Source of the DNA: Flavobacterium muglaense
GTDB taxonomy: Bacteria > Bacteroidota > Bacteroidia > Flavobacteriales > Flavobacteriaceae
NCBI RefSeq assembly: GCF_014305155.1
Contig: NZ_JACRUK010000015.1
Span: forward strand, 1 to 64,000
Direction: 5' to 3'
DNA length: 64,000 nt
The notes under the pieces were generated by a model, which made no database searches, had not been told where the DNA came from, and worked only from the letters and a program-made list of their open reading frames with translations. Shown piece after piece: positions 33,601 to 41,524 of the stretch (position 1 is the first letter of the stretch; each line of letters begins with the position of its first letter). Made by a program: the position numbers and the translations under genes.

Positions 33601-36401
33601 ATTAAAGCCAAATTATTATTTTTAATTAATTCCCCATCACTAACGGGTACTTGTACTACTACAGGATTGTTCGTGACATCATTGTTCGTATAGCGCTCAA
33701 AACGACTTAACACAATAGAATAAGGACTAAATTGCGTATAAACTTTTACTGCGATTTTCTTTGCTACATCTTTAGGGTCTTCAATTTGAAAATTTGTAGT
33801 CTCGACACTAACGCCATTGACTGTTACTTTTTTATCCGAAGTTTGCTCTATTACTTTTAGTACCGGAGTAGACCTGTACACAAAACTTTTTTCGTAATGG
33901 TATGGTTTCCCCTCCAAAGTTTTTTCGATTTTATTGTCTGTGTAGGTAAAAACAGGTTTAGTAGTTGCTTCTACTTTCGAGAAATTAAACGTTTCAGTTG
34001 CACTTATCAATTTAATATCAGAATCTGAAGTGATTGTTAAATCTGCTGCTTTCAACTCATATTGCAACGGTAAAAGAGACACGCGATATTCTCCCGAAGT
34101 TGGATTGGTTTTGAATTCAGCCATAGTAGACGCTGTCACATCACCTCCTAAGGGTTTGTATCCTAAAGTAAATGAAGCTACTCCAATATTGTTTCGAGTA
34201 CTAACGTCAATCGTTTTTGAATTGCCACTCGCATCTGTTACGGATAGCGTTTTAAGACCAGCTTCTCCAAAACCAGCTTTTTTAGCGGCTTCTATAGATC
34301 CACCAACCACTTTTCCTATTACGGTAACACGAGTGTTATCAACAAATACAACCGCTTCGTTTGAATCTTCAAAGAATTCTTTGGTTGATGCTGCAGGGAA
34401 TCGTCCGTTGTAGGTAAACTCATGACCGTCTTTTTTTACGGTGATATAATGGTTTCCAATAGGAACACTGATATCAAAATAACCAGCATCATCAGAAACT
34501 ACTGGTATACTATTGGCATCCAAAACAATGTTTCCATCGATATACACATTAGCACCTGCGGTATAAATCCTGGCATACTTATCTAAGTAATCGTCCGTAA
34601 TATCAGCAGGAGTGCCATTATTGTTTAACCAATACTCTCCTTTTGAGAATTTCTCGCTCCCTTTTGTATAAAAATTATACCCATCATCTAAAATTCCAGG
34701 GCCTGCTACATTATTTTTTGTAAGCACCGGGAATACCCCTTTTGTGTCATAAACTATTGTCCCTTTGAAACTAAAAGAAGAATTATCAATAAAATTGATT
34801 TTATTAACTACTTCAGAACCTTGCCCTAAAAACACCAATTGTTGTCCTGGTTCAAATTTATGCTGCCCGTATAAAGGCGTTATGGTAAACGATTCACCAG
34901 TACCTGAGTAAGGAATAGAACTTATCTCATAGTTTCCATTTACATCCGTAACCCCTAAAACACCCAGCTGACTCGTTGTTGGGAATTCTCCTGAGCCACT
35001 AGCCCATGTAACCTCAGTACCAGAGTTACCAAGTTTTCCGTGGTTTTTATTGTAGTTAAATCCGTCACGTGATAAATCATAGGCAAATTGACCTACTTTC
35101 TCATTGGCTCTTAAATAAGCTACTAAACGAGAATCGTTCCCACTGATATAACGAGAATAATCGGTGCGCATTTGTTGTGTTTCCAATCCAGCTTTCCAAA
35201 CTCTAATTTCATCCAGATAAGCATCTCTTCCACCACCGGCATAAATGTTTTTCCATTGTGTATCTGCACCACCAATTTTTAAAGTATTGGTTGCCGTTGG
35301 AATAGTAACATTAAAGTAAGGTGCAGTATAGCTCGCATCAATTCCAGTTAACTTTGAATTAACAAGATCTTTGTATGCTGTTGTTATGGCTCTACCGTTA
35401 ATCAATAAAGTAGGCACAATACCATCCTTCATAATGACCGAAAAATGAACAAAGCTAGTATTGAAATTTGTAACCGGAATCAGTACATCATCCCCTCTAC
35501 CATTAATACCGCCAGACGGATAATAATTTTCAAGAACATATACACTACTTCCAATGGTAACTTCTAGCTTATTGGTACTTGCTTTTAATTTTACCGATGC
35601 ATCAATGGTGTTGTTGTCCACGCTCTTCAATTGAAACAACTTTATTGCACTTCCTGCATCATCCGTGTAAGCCGTTTTTGGTTTTACCCAAGCTTGGTAA
35701 GTTACTGCAGTAGTAATTGCTTTGTTTGTATTTTCGATTTTCAAACTTGATGCAGCAGGGATCAACAAGGAACTCCCAAGATTGACACTTGTTCCTGCCG
35801 AATTTGCCATTACAATCACATCTTTTACAGGATTACCCCCTTTGTAACTAACATTTCCAGTTACAATAGCAGTAGGATTTCGATATCCAAAACCTGTGAT
35901 GTAGGTATTGTATAAACTTTCTATTGTACTTACGCCTTCGGCTACAATTTTATATTGAAACAAGACATTACCCTCAGCATAACGATCCTCGTATTGGGTT
36001 ACACTAGGAGCAACACTACCTACAAACTGATAGGGCTTGTCTTGTGCTAGATTGTATTCTCTTTTGTAGATCTTGATACTACTGATTTTTTCAAAATTAC
36101 TTCTGAGGTCCCAACTAATCAATATTTTATCTCCAAAATATCCTTTAGAAACATCAAAAGAATCTTCTGTAAAAGTAGGAAACAAGTACAGTACATCCCA
36201 AGGAAAACGTAGATCCCAAGGTTGTGTTGGACGGGTAGCTGCACTTTGATTTTGTCCTAAATAAGGAAGTCCTACCTGAATGGTAAAACCGTTTTTTTGG
36301 ATTGCCTGAGAGACGGGAGCTATTTTAGCCCCTTCGGTATTTTGTGCTCTCAGTCCTGTGGCGATGAGCCCTAGGAATAAAGCTATAATTATTTTTTTCA
36401 T
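27612..36401 (-). CDS. giant LamG-domain surface protein with a T9SS type A C-terminus
   Basis: 2929 residues. In order: signal peptide (LFLGLIATGLRAQ); a fibronectin-like segment; a CarboxypepD_reg-like unit (VTGNVSYKGGNPVKDVIVMA); a first LamG jelly-roll (about 205-425); several beta domains (YDTKGVFPV, HYITVKKDGHEFTYNGRF); a helical, coiled-coil-prone stretch (about 1430-1505, KQSEINAKQSEIDKNRG); LamG 2 and 3 (about 1820-1985 and 2020-2190); a PSWTVN domain (about 2425-2510); and a T9SS type A tail (last ~75 residues, GVSIYPSPFDNEITI, ending VYVIQITINGETITHKVMKN). It should be exported by T9SS and anchored on the surface. Its ligand is unknown. Confidence 0.85.
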   Translation of the reverse strand: MKKIIIALFLGLIATGLRAQNTEGAKIAPVSQAIQKNGFTIQVGLPYLGQNQSAATRPTQPWDLRFPWDVLYLFPTFTEDSFDVSKGYFGDKILISWDLRSNFEKISSIKIYKREYNLAQDKPYQFVGSVAPSVTQYEDRYAEGNVLFQYKIVAEGVSTIESLYNTYITGFGYRNPTAIVTGNVSYKGGNPVKDVIVMANSAGTSVNLGSSLLIPAASSLKIENTNKAITTAVTYQAWVKPKTAYTDDAGSAIKLFQLKSVDNNTIDASVKLKASTNKLEVTIGSSVYVLENYYPSGGINGRGDDVLIPVTNFNTSFVHFSVIMKDGIVPTLLINGRAITTAYKDLVNSKLTGIDASYTAPYFNVTIPTATNTLKIGGADTQWKNIYAGGGRDAYLDEIRVWKAGLETQQMRTDYSRYISGNDSRLVAYLRANEKVGQFAYDLSRDGFNYNKNHGKLGNSGTEVTWASGSGEFPTTSQLGVLGVTDVNGNYEISSIPYSGTGESFTITPLYGQHKFEPGQQLVFLGQGSEVVNKINFIDNSSFSFKGTIVYDTKGVFPVLTKNNVAGPGILDDGYNFYTKGSEKFSKGEYWLNNNGTPADITDDYLDKYARIYTAGANVYIDGNIVLDANSIPVVSDDAGYFDISVPIGNHYITVKKDGHEFTYNGRFPAASTKEFFEDSNEAVVFVDNTRVTVIGKVVGGSIEAAKKAGFGEAGLKTLSVTDASGNSKTIDVSTRNNIGVASFTLGYKPLGGDVTASTMAEFKTNPTSGEYRVSLLPLQYELKAADLTITSDSDIKLISATETFNFSKVEATTKPVFTYTDNKIEKTLEGKPYHYEKSFVYRSTPVLKVIEQTSDKKVTVNGVSVETTNFQIEDPKDVAKKIAVKVYTQFSPYSIVLSRFERYTNNDVTNNPVVVQVPVSDGELIKNNNLALINSETVVVDPNDASKLTYTFQAGLPSVASPFTISSSLKYRINEKDYEVEGYEPLGIILGGKSDGSQTFVTAAPDIPEIVLRDPPGTNSFASIEKGESISFTSENSMTHSEGFTNELKIMSGVNFKAGGGLAGPVIEAENLNNITLGIGLTHSSTDGKSLTKTYTFNQTISTSDDPDYVGSMGDLYIGNSKNQFYGSFDDVKPSTTKPTKTVNGVKEELTPGEYLELGPTESPLYISKQKAVYFVDEPSETFFIYSQKHILETLIPEYELFITNIDNGSLIPGKDGTLTKAQYLERIRLWKKLILDNELNKYLAKNNRTDYKAKATNVLTEFNSSINNEINDGDVGAAGIASLKNKLDESKKTSDLLNKYFQKNISFDSGVGEYSQSVETSVVNTTATEYNLTIDESLALNLGFSLNGLGFVNNTSGVFQQDINSSLTEESTQTTTISYTLKDNDQANFLSVDVVNAFDGNGPIFITQGGRTSCPYEGAEESLFYCNGVFKDYVAATIAIDKRIAAKQSEINAKQSEIDKNRGNDSVSLAKKARNIGELNVLIQSRQTILTEKSNLDAAFSSFSSTTSDCSDGNTVAQLSYATQKVEVPVLKVTVADISNVTEGRNAEYELILENQSAAGIDADYKLVVDNTTNPDNAIINIAPNGTIVRVPYGKIITYKLTLGKSISDVYDYNDIKIRLESLCDGEDVSSEVAISASFVPSCSIVLVNAPLSNWVYNREVAYNTDGSTKPLQVKLNGYSTKFKSFKKIDLEYRLATASNWTRLQTYYGTQAFYDAAVLAGETGIKLIGTDVVLNYAFDIAALKLIDGKYEIRARSTCTNDTEFISDITTGRVDLNAPLRFGTPLPINGILGSGEDLKVFFNEPIFYNSAVSTIEIKGQTNQLEIDHNVSLRFDGATNEAVINSPRITTGDLAFEFWMKNSTTATAATIIAQKEGVNIKLANGSVYFELGGLTANGGIANDGLFHHYTFTHKNNSGTLRIYQDDKEIGASTGVSNVQFSNNNALTIGGNTFIGNMHDLRLWTKDINLDEAYAKMYLKLIGNEANLVGYWPMDEGRGTIANDKARYKHAIVKEAWDIKPKGTSYEFANSQHLKLDKVGSVQLTKEMDATVSFWMKTGVSQEATLFSNGKGDGTDLKQSNGFSNKWAINLKATGKLTLETEGNSYELASQNMADNTWHHVTLLFNRLGSLRTYVDAVAVSSNPMVNIGGFSGNKVWLGARGATDLAGVETVDRAYAGKLDEFQLWNTLRNVEQISRDRYNEISAESIGLMLYAKMNEPDPKTANGPRYYHVEKGAAGFPDNAVLSTGTVKYSDDVPPVKPERTLIKFQVNNVVNQDQMILEPVITDWASLEGQIIDITVDKMFDSANNMQQSPITWTAYVKRNEVSWYAEGYNEIVDIVKKSGEEKTFEITLLNKGGKGQPFAISNLPKWLTLSKTSGTISPASKVIITATIDKELTPGEYLENLYLKTDFGYDEKMQIKLRVLGQEPSWTVNPTDFKYSMNIVGRIKVDGKFSEDTYDRIAAFSNGAVRGSTKLVYNASYKEYFVFLTVYSNSTSGENIDFKIWDASQGAILIANMNAKASIAFEENEIFGKLSAPVIFENSAVVEQKINLNTGWTWVSMNVNDPNFANLNTLTSGLKLETSDRMLTNSPARLETYFKNEAIPANSGWSGTISANGGLTNFKMVKMYLTHEQSLTIKGTAIDVVNWSFPLQEKWNWLPYTLGGNQQTNEALAYFDATDGDVIKSQNLFAIYDPLIGWNGTLNYLEAGKGYMVKSTKAQTFKYPSYLASTSKIKTANKVDNTNDLSQEPIKAEFKQYPDNMNAVVLLPTGYNELFVYDARGVLKGSAATQSVNDSKLSFITVYGDTEEELAFYIGNGMSTKKTSKKFTFKGNDVLGTISKPILLEEMTEGVSIYPSPFDNEITIKANAVKDQNISIRLYSLSGKLVLDEKQNVLKGENVLKIQPTVVSGVYVIQITINGETITHKVMKN

Positions 36402-36410
36402 AATTATAAC

Positions 36411-37295
36411 TTATAATTTAATAATGTAGTTCACACCGTAATTTATTGGGCGGCTTTCTGAACCTCCTGTACTAGCAGTTGAACCGCTTATAAGATGTGT
36501 ATGTTCTCCATCAAAAGGTATCTGAGGAGCGTTTATTTGATTGATTTCATTTGAACTATTATCTAAGCCGGAAGATGTAGTAGTTCCATCCTTAACAACT
36601 AGTAAATTGGTTCTATCAGCAGAACCATGATTATGCCTACCTCCATTATTGTTTATTAAATCACCAGAACCATGTTTATGGCTTTTATTATCAGAACTTT
36701 GAACAGCTTTTAAAGTGTTAGGCTGTATTTCTGCGGCATTAGTAGTATTACCGTTTTGACCTGCACCTCTTATAAACATCCCTCGTAAATCTGGAGCATA
36801 ATCCCCAACAAGCGCTCGTAAAGCAGCCCCTCCCAAAGCATCTGCAGGTAAGGAAGATCCATCACAAAATATCCATCCAGCTGGCGCTGTAGTACCTATG
36901 TATGGCATAATAGAACCTGTTGGCACACCATTACTAGCAGCAATGGCATAAGGCACTTGTTTTAATTTTTCATCAGAAATGGTAGTTGAACCTTCTGAAA
37001 TTCTTAGATAGGCCTGCGTATTGGCTATCACTATATTATTAGTTTCTCCTGGTTCCAAAACTGCTGAAAAAACACCAAAAGCATCTGTAGTAACTGTTCT
37101 AGTAACTTCATAAATAGCAACATTTGAGCCGTAGTAAATACGAAATGTCAAACTTATAGTTGCACTAGTTCTTGCAGTGTTATTATTGTCTCTTGCAATT
37201 CCTTGAATAGCAATTCCAGCCACATTTGCAGATGATTGCCCGTAATTGATTGCTACTGTAAGCAACATTAAAAATGAAAGTAATTTTGTTCTCAT
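36411..37295 (-). CDS. exported phage-tail-collar-like fiber protein
   Basis: 294 residues with a signal peptide (LMLLTVAINYGQS). Residues about 20-120 form a beta domain (IQGIARDNNNTARTSATISL, LRISEGSTTISDEKLKQVPY). Residues about 125-185 match the phage tail collar domain (GSIMPYIGTTAPAGWIFCDG, DLRGMFIRGAGQ). H-x-H motifs (SHKHG, RHNHG, EHTH), which in tail fibers bind metal along the trimer axis, follow. It is the first gene of the T9SS operon, 9 nt before the giant gene. No other phage genes are present, so this is a domesticated fiber tip by inference. Confidence 0.8.
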   Translation of the reverse strand: MRTKLLSFLMLLTVAINYGQSSANVAGIAIQGIARDNNNTARTSATISLTFRIYYGSNVAIYEVTRTVTTDAFGVFSAVLEPGETNNIVIANTQAYLRISEGSTTISDEKLKQVPYAIAASNGVPTGSIMPYIGTTAPAGWIFCDGSSLPADALGGAALRALVGDYAPDLRGMFIRGAGQNGNTTNAAEIQPNTLKAVQSSDNKSHKHGSGDLINNNGGRHNHGSADRTNLLVVKDGTTTSSGLDNSSNEINQINAPQIPFDGEHTHLISGSTASTGGSESRPINYGVNYIIKL

Positions 37296-37408
37296 AATGA
37301 ATTGAATTTAAGTTTATTTTTATTGGTTTTATTGCGTTTTATTGCCCTTTTGTGCAGGCGAAAAATTAAATTAAGTCGCGAAAATAATTGTTTTTGACGG
37401 AATACCAC

Positions 37409-37444
37409 TAGCCCATTCGGACAAATCGATAGCCCATTCGGACA
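37409..37444. promoter_or_regulatory. 21-bp-phased direct repeat upstream of the T9SS operon
   Basis: TAGCCCATTCGGACA occurs at 37409-37423 and again at 37430-37444, exactly two helical turns apart and about 115-150 bp upstream of the first gene. The geometry fits regulators that bind direct repeats on one DNA face, for example LytTR-type response regulators. The regulator is unknown. Confidence 0.6.
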
Positions 37445-37749
37445 TTTTTTAACAAAAATTTCTGTTAAAAGAGTTTCTAGATTTCAATTGAAAGAAGTTT
37501 CTTGGTTCTGAATAGAGTGCTTTCATTTTAAGATATAAAGACTTATTGATGGTGACTGTCTACACTTTTGGAAGTTAGATTGTGATAAAAAAAGCGGAAA
37601 AGAAAGCAATTGTTCTGATCTTTTTGGGATAATGACCCCGTACCAATTCTTTATTTTTGTTTTTTAATTATTGCTCGCGATTCTTCTTTACAATATCTTT
37701 TCGATTTAATTTTCTATAGAAAAATCGTACTGTTAATTCTAGACCGCAG
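37445..37749. other. intergenic region between the T9SS operon promoter and repeat D
   Basis: AT-rich with no convincing gene or RNA. It is probably the far upstream region of the T9SS operon. Confidence 0.4.
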
Positions 37750-37904
37750 CTAGTCCTGATAGTAGTGGAAAGCCATTGCGTATTGAAAACTAGTTTTTCT
37801 TGCACTGGCAGAGCGACCAAAGGAAGCTCCTGACGGGGCGTAGAAAAACGGTTTGAAATAGCGATGCTTGAAACGAATAGCGGGAACAAACTCCATAAAA
37901 AAAC
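37750..37904. repeat. 155-bp direct repeat D, right flank of the T9SS block
   Basis: Same sequence and orientation as repeat C (23006-23160) apart from three substitutions and one indel. The two copies enclose 14.6 kb that holds exactly the four-gene T9SS operon and its upstream region. A short frame at 37668-37889 is a by-product of the repeat. Confidence 0.9.
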
Positions 37905-37941
37905 CGCTATTTCACAAATTGAATTTGCAAAACAGCGGTTT
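37897..37941 (-). terminator. terminator of fumarase
   Basis: Arms AAACCGCT / AGCGGTTT with an inner CAAATT / AATTTG pairing. A T run follows on the minus strand, and the hairpin lies 52 nt past the fumarase stop. Confidence 0.7.
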
Positions 37942-37992
37942 GTATACTTGTATTCTTAGTGCCTCAGAGCCTTAGCGACTTAGTACCTTTGC

Positions 37993-39594
37993 TTATAGAT
38001 TTTCAAAGAAATCATTTCCTTTATCATCTGTGATAATGAAAGCAGGGAAATCTTTGATGGTGATTTTACGCACGGCTTCCATGCCTAGTTCAGGGAAATC
38101 GACTACCTCAACAGATAGAATGTTCTCTTTGGCTAAAATAGCGGCTGGACCTCCGATAGAGCCTAAATAGAATCCGCCGTAGGTTTTACAAGCATTCATA
38201 ACTTGTTTGGTTCTATTTCCTTTGGCTAGCATGACCATGCTTCCGCCATGTTTTTGGAATTCTTCAACATAAACATCCATACGTCCAGCAGTCGTAGGTC
38301 CGAAACTTCCTGAAGGCATTCCTTCTGGTGTTTTGGCTGGACCTGCGTAATAGACCGGATGGTTTTTAAAGTATTCGGGCATCGGTTGACCCGCGTCTAG
38401 TAACTCCTTGATTTTTGCATGGGCAATATCACGAGCTACAATCAAAGTTCCGTTTAGTTTTAAACGCGTTTTTATAGGGTATTGCGATAATTTTTTCAAG
38501 ATATCAGCCATGGGTTGATTCAAATCAATCTCCACTGCTGGCTCTAAATGTGGAGCGGTTTCTGGTAATAAACGTCTTGGATTTACTTCCAATTGCTCTA
38601 CAAAAATACCGTCTTTGGTAATTTTACCTTTAATATTTCTATCGGCCGAACAAGAAACTCCTAATCCCACTGGACAAGAAGCCGCGTGACGAGGCAAACG
38701 AATGACACGTACATCATGGGTAAAATATTTTCCGCCAAACTGCGCTCCGATGGCACTTTCTTGGCAAATTAACTGTACTCTTTTTTCCCATTCTAAATCA
38801 CGGAACGCTTGACCTGCCATGTTTCCTGTTGTAGGCAAATGGTCGAAATAGCCCGCAGATGCTTTTTTAACAGCAGCTAAATTGGCCTCGGCAGAAGTAC
38901 CACCAATTACGAACGCCAAATGATACGGAGGGCAAGCCGATGTTCCTAAATCTCTAATCTTGTCACGGACAAAAGCATCCATAGATTTTTCGTTCAGCAA
39001 TGATTTTGTTTGTTGGTATAAATAGGTTTTATTAGCAGATCCACCGCCTTTGGCTAAAAACAAGAACTCGTAAGTAGCGCCTTTTTTGGCATAAATATCA
39101 ATTTGAGCCGGAAGATTAGAGCCGGAGTTTTTTTCTTCAAACATACTGATGGGTACAATTTGAGAATAACGAAGGTTTCTTTCTTGATAGGTATTAAAAA
39201 TCCCTTTAGATAACCATTCGGCATCATCGACACCGGTATAGACATCTTCTCCTTTTTTACCCATTACAATTGCCGTTCCCGTATCTTGACAAGATGGTAA
39301 TTCTCCCTCGATCGCTACTGCAGCATTTTGCAACAAATTGTAAGCCACAAAACGATCATTATCCGTCGCTTCTGGATCATCTAATATTGCTTTTAATTTT
39401 TCTAGGTGCGCGGTACGCAACATAAACGAGACATCTTTCAACGCTTCTTGAGAAAGTAACTCTAGTCCTTTGGGGTCAATCGTTAAAATTTCTCTATTGC
39501 CTAGTTTTTCTACTTTTACGTAATCTGAAGTGATTTTACGGTATTGCGTATCGTCTTTTAAAATTGGATAAGGATCCTGATATATAAAGTCCAT
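37993..39594 (-). CDS. fumarate hydratase class I (Fe-S)
   Basis: The start at [15 protein letters not shown] is chosen because the longer frame from 39738 begins with non-conserved sequence and includes the micropeptide terminator. The product is 533 residues. Class I motifs include [29 protein letters not shown] region, [19 protein letters not shown], and [15 protein letters not shown]. It interconverts fumarate and malate in the TCA cycle with a [4Fe-4S] cluster; class I enzymes are oxygen-sensitive. It is monocistronic. Confidence 0.93.
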   Translation of the reverse strand: MDFIYQDPYPILKDDTQYRKITSDYVKVEKLGNREILTIDPKGLELLSQEALKDVSFMLRTAHLEKLKAILDDPEATDNDRFVAYNLLQNAAVAIEGELPSCQDTGTAIVMGKKGEDVYTGVDDAEWLSKGIFNTYQERNLRYSQIVPISMFEEKNSGSNLPAQIDIYAKKGATYEFLFLAKGGGSANKTYLYQQTKSLLNEKSMDAFVRDKIRDLGTSACPPYHLAFVIGGTSAEANLAAVKKASAGYFDHLPTTGNMAGQAFRDLEWEKRVQLICQESAIGAQFGGKYFTHDVRVIRLPRHAASCPVGLGVSCSADRNIKGKITKDGIFVEQLEVNPRRLLPETAPHLEPAVEIDLNQPMADILKKLSQYPIKTRLKLNGTLIVARDIAHAKIKELLDAGQPMPEYFKNHPVYYAGPAKTPEGMPSGSFGPTTAGRMDVYVEEFQKHGGSMVMLAKGNRTKQVMNACKTYGGFYLGSIGGPAAILAKENILSVEVVDFPELGMEAVRKITIKDFPAFIITDDKGNDFFENL

Positions 39595-39697
39595 TTGTCT
39601 ATAGTTTTCTACAAAGATAAAAATTATTTGCCGTCGCAGAAACCATTCAGACCCCTCATTCTCATAAAAATGCATCAATTTTGTTATAAAGAAAAAC

Positions 39698-39743
39698 AAA
39701 AAAGTGTTTTTACTGCTTGTAACGGCAAGTAAAAACACTTTTG
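39698..39743 (-). terminator. terminator after the micropeptide gene
   Basis: A strong stem (AAAAGTGTTTTTAC / GTAAAAACACTTTT) lies 23 nt past the micropeptide stop. Its position makes the short gene a separate transcript. Confidence 0.75.
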
Positions 39744-39765
39744 AATGTTTGTTTGAAAAAAGGAA

Positions 39766-39837
39766 CTAGGTCAATAAACTAGTTACCAGAAAAAGAATCA
39801 CTAATGCGATTGCAATGTACTTTGTGTATTTTGACAT
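39766..39837 (-). CDS. 23-residue single-TM micropeptide
   Basis: ATG at 39837 with an A-rich leader (AAAAAAAATACAAAATG) typical of this genome. The product begins MSKYTKYIAIALVIL and continues FLVTSLLT: a Lys/Tyr-rich start and one hydrophobic helix of about 16 residues. A strong terminator lies directly downstream and no other gene shares the transcript, which supports reality. It is too short for routine gene finders. Function unknown; small TM peptides often regulate membrane enzymes. Confidence 0.5.
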   Translation of the reverse strand: MSKYTKYIAIALVILFLVTSLLT

Positions 39838-39948
39838 TTTGTATTTTTTTTTAAAATTTATAAACGCTTTGATTTTCTATTTCTCAAAAGAAAGGAAAAT
39901 AAATGTATCATCCTATACCCAACTACTAAATTATACTAGATCTACCGA

Positions 39949-41388
39949 TTAAAAGAACCAAGTAGCCACAAAGATCGCTGTAATCACACAAATTAAATCC
40001 ACTAACAACATTGTTTGCAATGCATAACGCGTGTTTTTAATATTTACTGATCCAAAATAAACCGCGATTACATAGAACGTACTCTCAGCACTGCATTGAA
40101 AAATACTACTCAAGCGCCCGGTTAACGAATCGGCTCCAAAGGTATTCATCGAATCAATTAAAAATCCACGAGATCCCGCTGAACTAAACGGGCGCAACAT
40201 TGCCACTGGTAAAGCATCTGTAATTTGTTTATTCACTCCCATATTAGAGAAAATAAAAGCGATCCAATTGCTGATTATTTCGAATAAACCACTGTTTCTA
40301 AACAACGAGATAGCGACTAACATTCCTAAAACATACGGAAAAATAACCACTCCCGTTTTCACTCCATTGTTAGCACCTACAACAAAGGCATCAAAAACGG
40401 TTGTATTCGCATCGGCAAATTTTTTCTCTTTATAGAATGAAAAGATCAAAGTGAACGCGATAATAACAATCAAGATCATACTCGAAAGATTCGCCGTAAA
40501 GTAATTTTTTCCTATTAAGTCTAAATGATTGATGTACATCAACAAACCAATAATAGCGGCTATCAAACTAATCAAAGCCACCACCAAAGAAGCGCTTTTA
40601 AAATTGATTTTTTGTTTGATTCCCACAATTAAAAAAGCGGCAATGGTACCAATAAACGAAGTGATAATACAAGGTAGCATCACATCGGCAGGGTTGCTAG
40701 CATTTGCGGCAGCGCGATAACCAATGATCGACGTCGCAATTAAGGTCAATCCCGAAGCATGCAAACACATGAACATAATTTGGGCATCACTGGCCCTATC
40801 CTTTTCGGGGTTAAGTTCCTGTAAACTCTCCATGGCTTTTAACCCAAAAGGCGTTGCCGCAGAATCTAATCCTAAGAAGTTGGCAGCAAAATTCAGTGTC
40901 ATATACGAGATCGAGGGATGATTTTTAGGAATACTTGGAAACACTTTGACAAATACAGGACTCAAAACGATAGCGAGTTTACCTGATGCTCCCGAAATAA
41001 TTAAAAGTTCCATCAACCCACAGAAAAATGCTAAATAAGCAATAAGCGGAATGATTAAATCCAGCAAAGTGCTTTTGCAAGTGGGTAATAAACCATCCGA
41101 TTTTTGAACACCACTATAAATTTTAACTGTTTTAGCCGAATAAACATAAGTAGTATCAGGATTTGTAGTGATATTATTGATCACCATTGTTTTATCTGGA
41201 GCATTGGCAATACTGTCTTTGATAAAAGCAGGCAATTGATCCACGTACTTTTCTGAAATCAAAATGGGATCGTCTTTTTTACCGTTCAAGACAAAATCGA
41301 TCGTGTAACTGTTCCCGCTAAATAAACTCACCACAATAAAAACAATCGATGAAATAAAGATCACCAACCAAAATCTACTCAATACCAT
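39949..41388 (-). CDS. nucleoside-recognition (SpmA/SpmB-like) membrane protein
   Basis: 479 residues, with one N-terminal TM helix, a soluble domain (about 30-95), then about 9-10 TM helices. The two Gate (nucleoside recognition) halves are fused: one with ATPFGLKAMESLQELNPEK, the other near VGANNGVKTGVVIFPYVLGMLVAI. SpmA and SpmB are separate proteins in Bacillus; fusions are common in Bacteroidetes. Transport of a small metabolite is likely, but the substrate is unknown. It lies alone between the micropeptide and the exonuclease gene. Confidence 0.8.
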   Translation of the reverse strand: MVLSRFWLVIFISSIVFIVVSLFSGNSYTIDFVLNGKKDDPILISEKYVDQLPAFIKDSIANAPDKTMVINNITTNPDTTYVYSAKTVKIYSGVQKSDGLLPTCKSTLLDLIIPLIAYLAFFCGLMELLIISGASGKLAIVLSPVFVKVFPSIPKNHPSISYMTLNFAANFLGLDSAATPFGLKAMESLQELNPEKDRASDAQIMFMCLHASGLTLIATSIIGYRAAANASNPADVMLPCIITSFIGTIAAFLIVGIKQKINFKSASLVVALISLIAAIIGLLMYINHLDLIGKNYFTANLSSMILIVIIAFTLIFSFYKEKKFADANTTVFDAFVVGANNGVKTGVVIFPYVLGMLVAISLFRNSGLFEIISNWIAFIFSNMGVNKQITDALPVAMLRPFSSAGSRGFLIDSMNTFGADSLTGRLSSIFQCSAESTFYVIAVYFGSVNIKNTRYALQTMLLVDLICVITAIFVATWFF

Positions 41389-41524
41389 AACTTATAATTT
41401 TTGTAAATGTAAATATTTAACCGCAAAGTACACAAAGGGTTTTTGCAAAGCCACTAATTCAATGCTCCGCAAATTCGCAAATTATATTTAATTCCCTTTT
41501 TTAAACCTTTTGCACTTCCATTAT

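Noticed and set aside
36411..37295. Prophage remnant suggested by the tail-collar domain
   Set aside because: No other phage gene is near. The protein has a Sec signal and shares an operon with T9SS proteins.
37668..37889. 73-residue frame over repeat D
   Set aside because: Most of it is repeat sequence, and the copy in C is not maintained in the same frame.
39595..39738. N-terminal extension of fumarase
   Set aside because: It would run through the terminator of the micropeptide gene and is not like class I fumarases.
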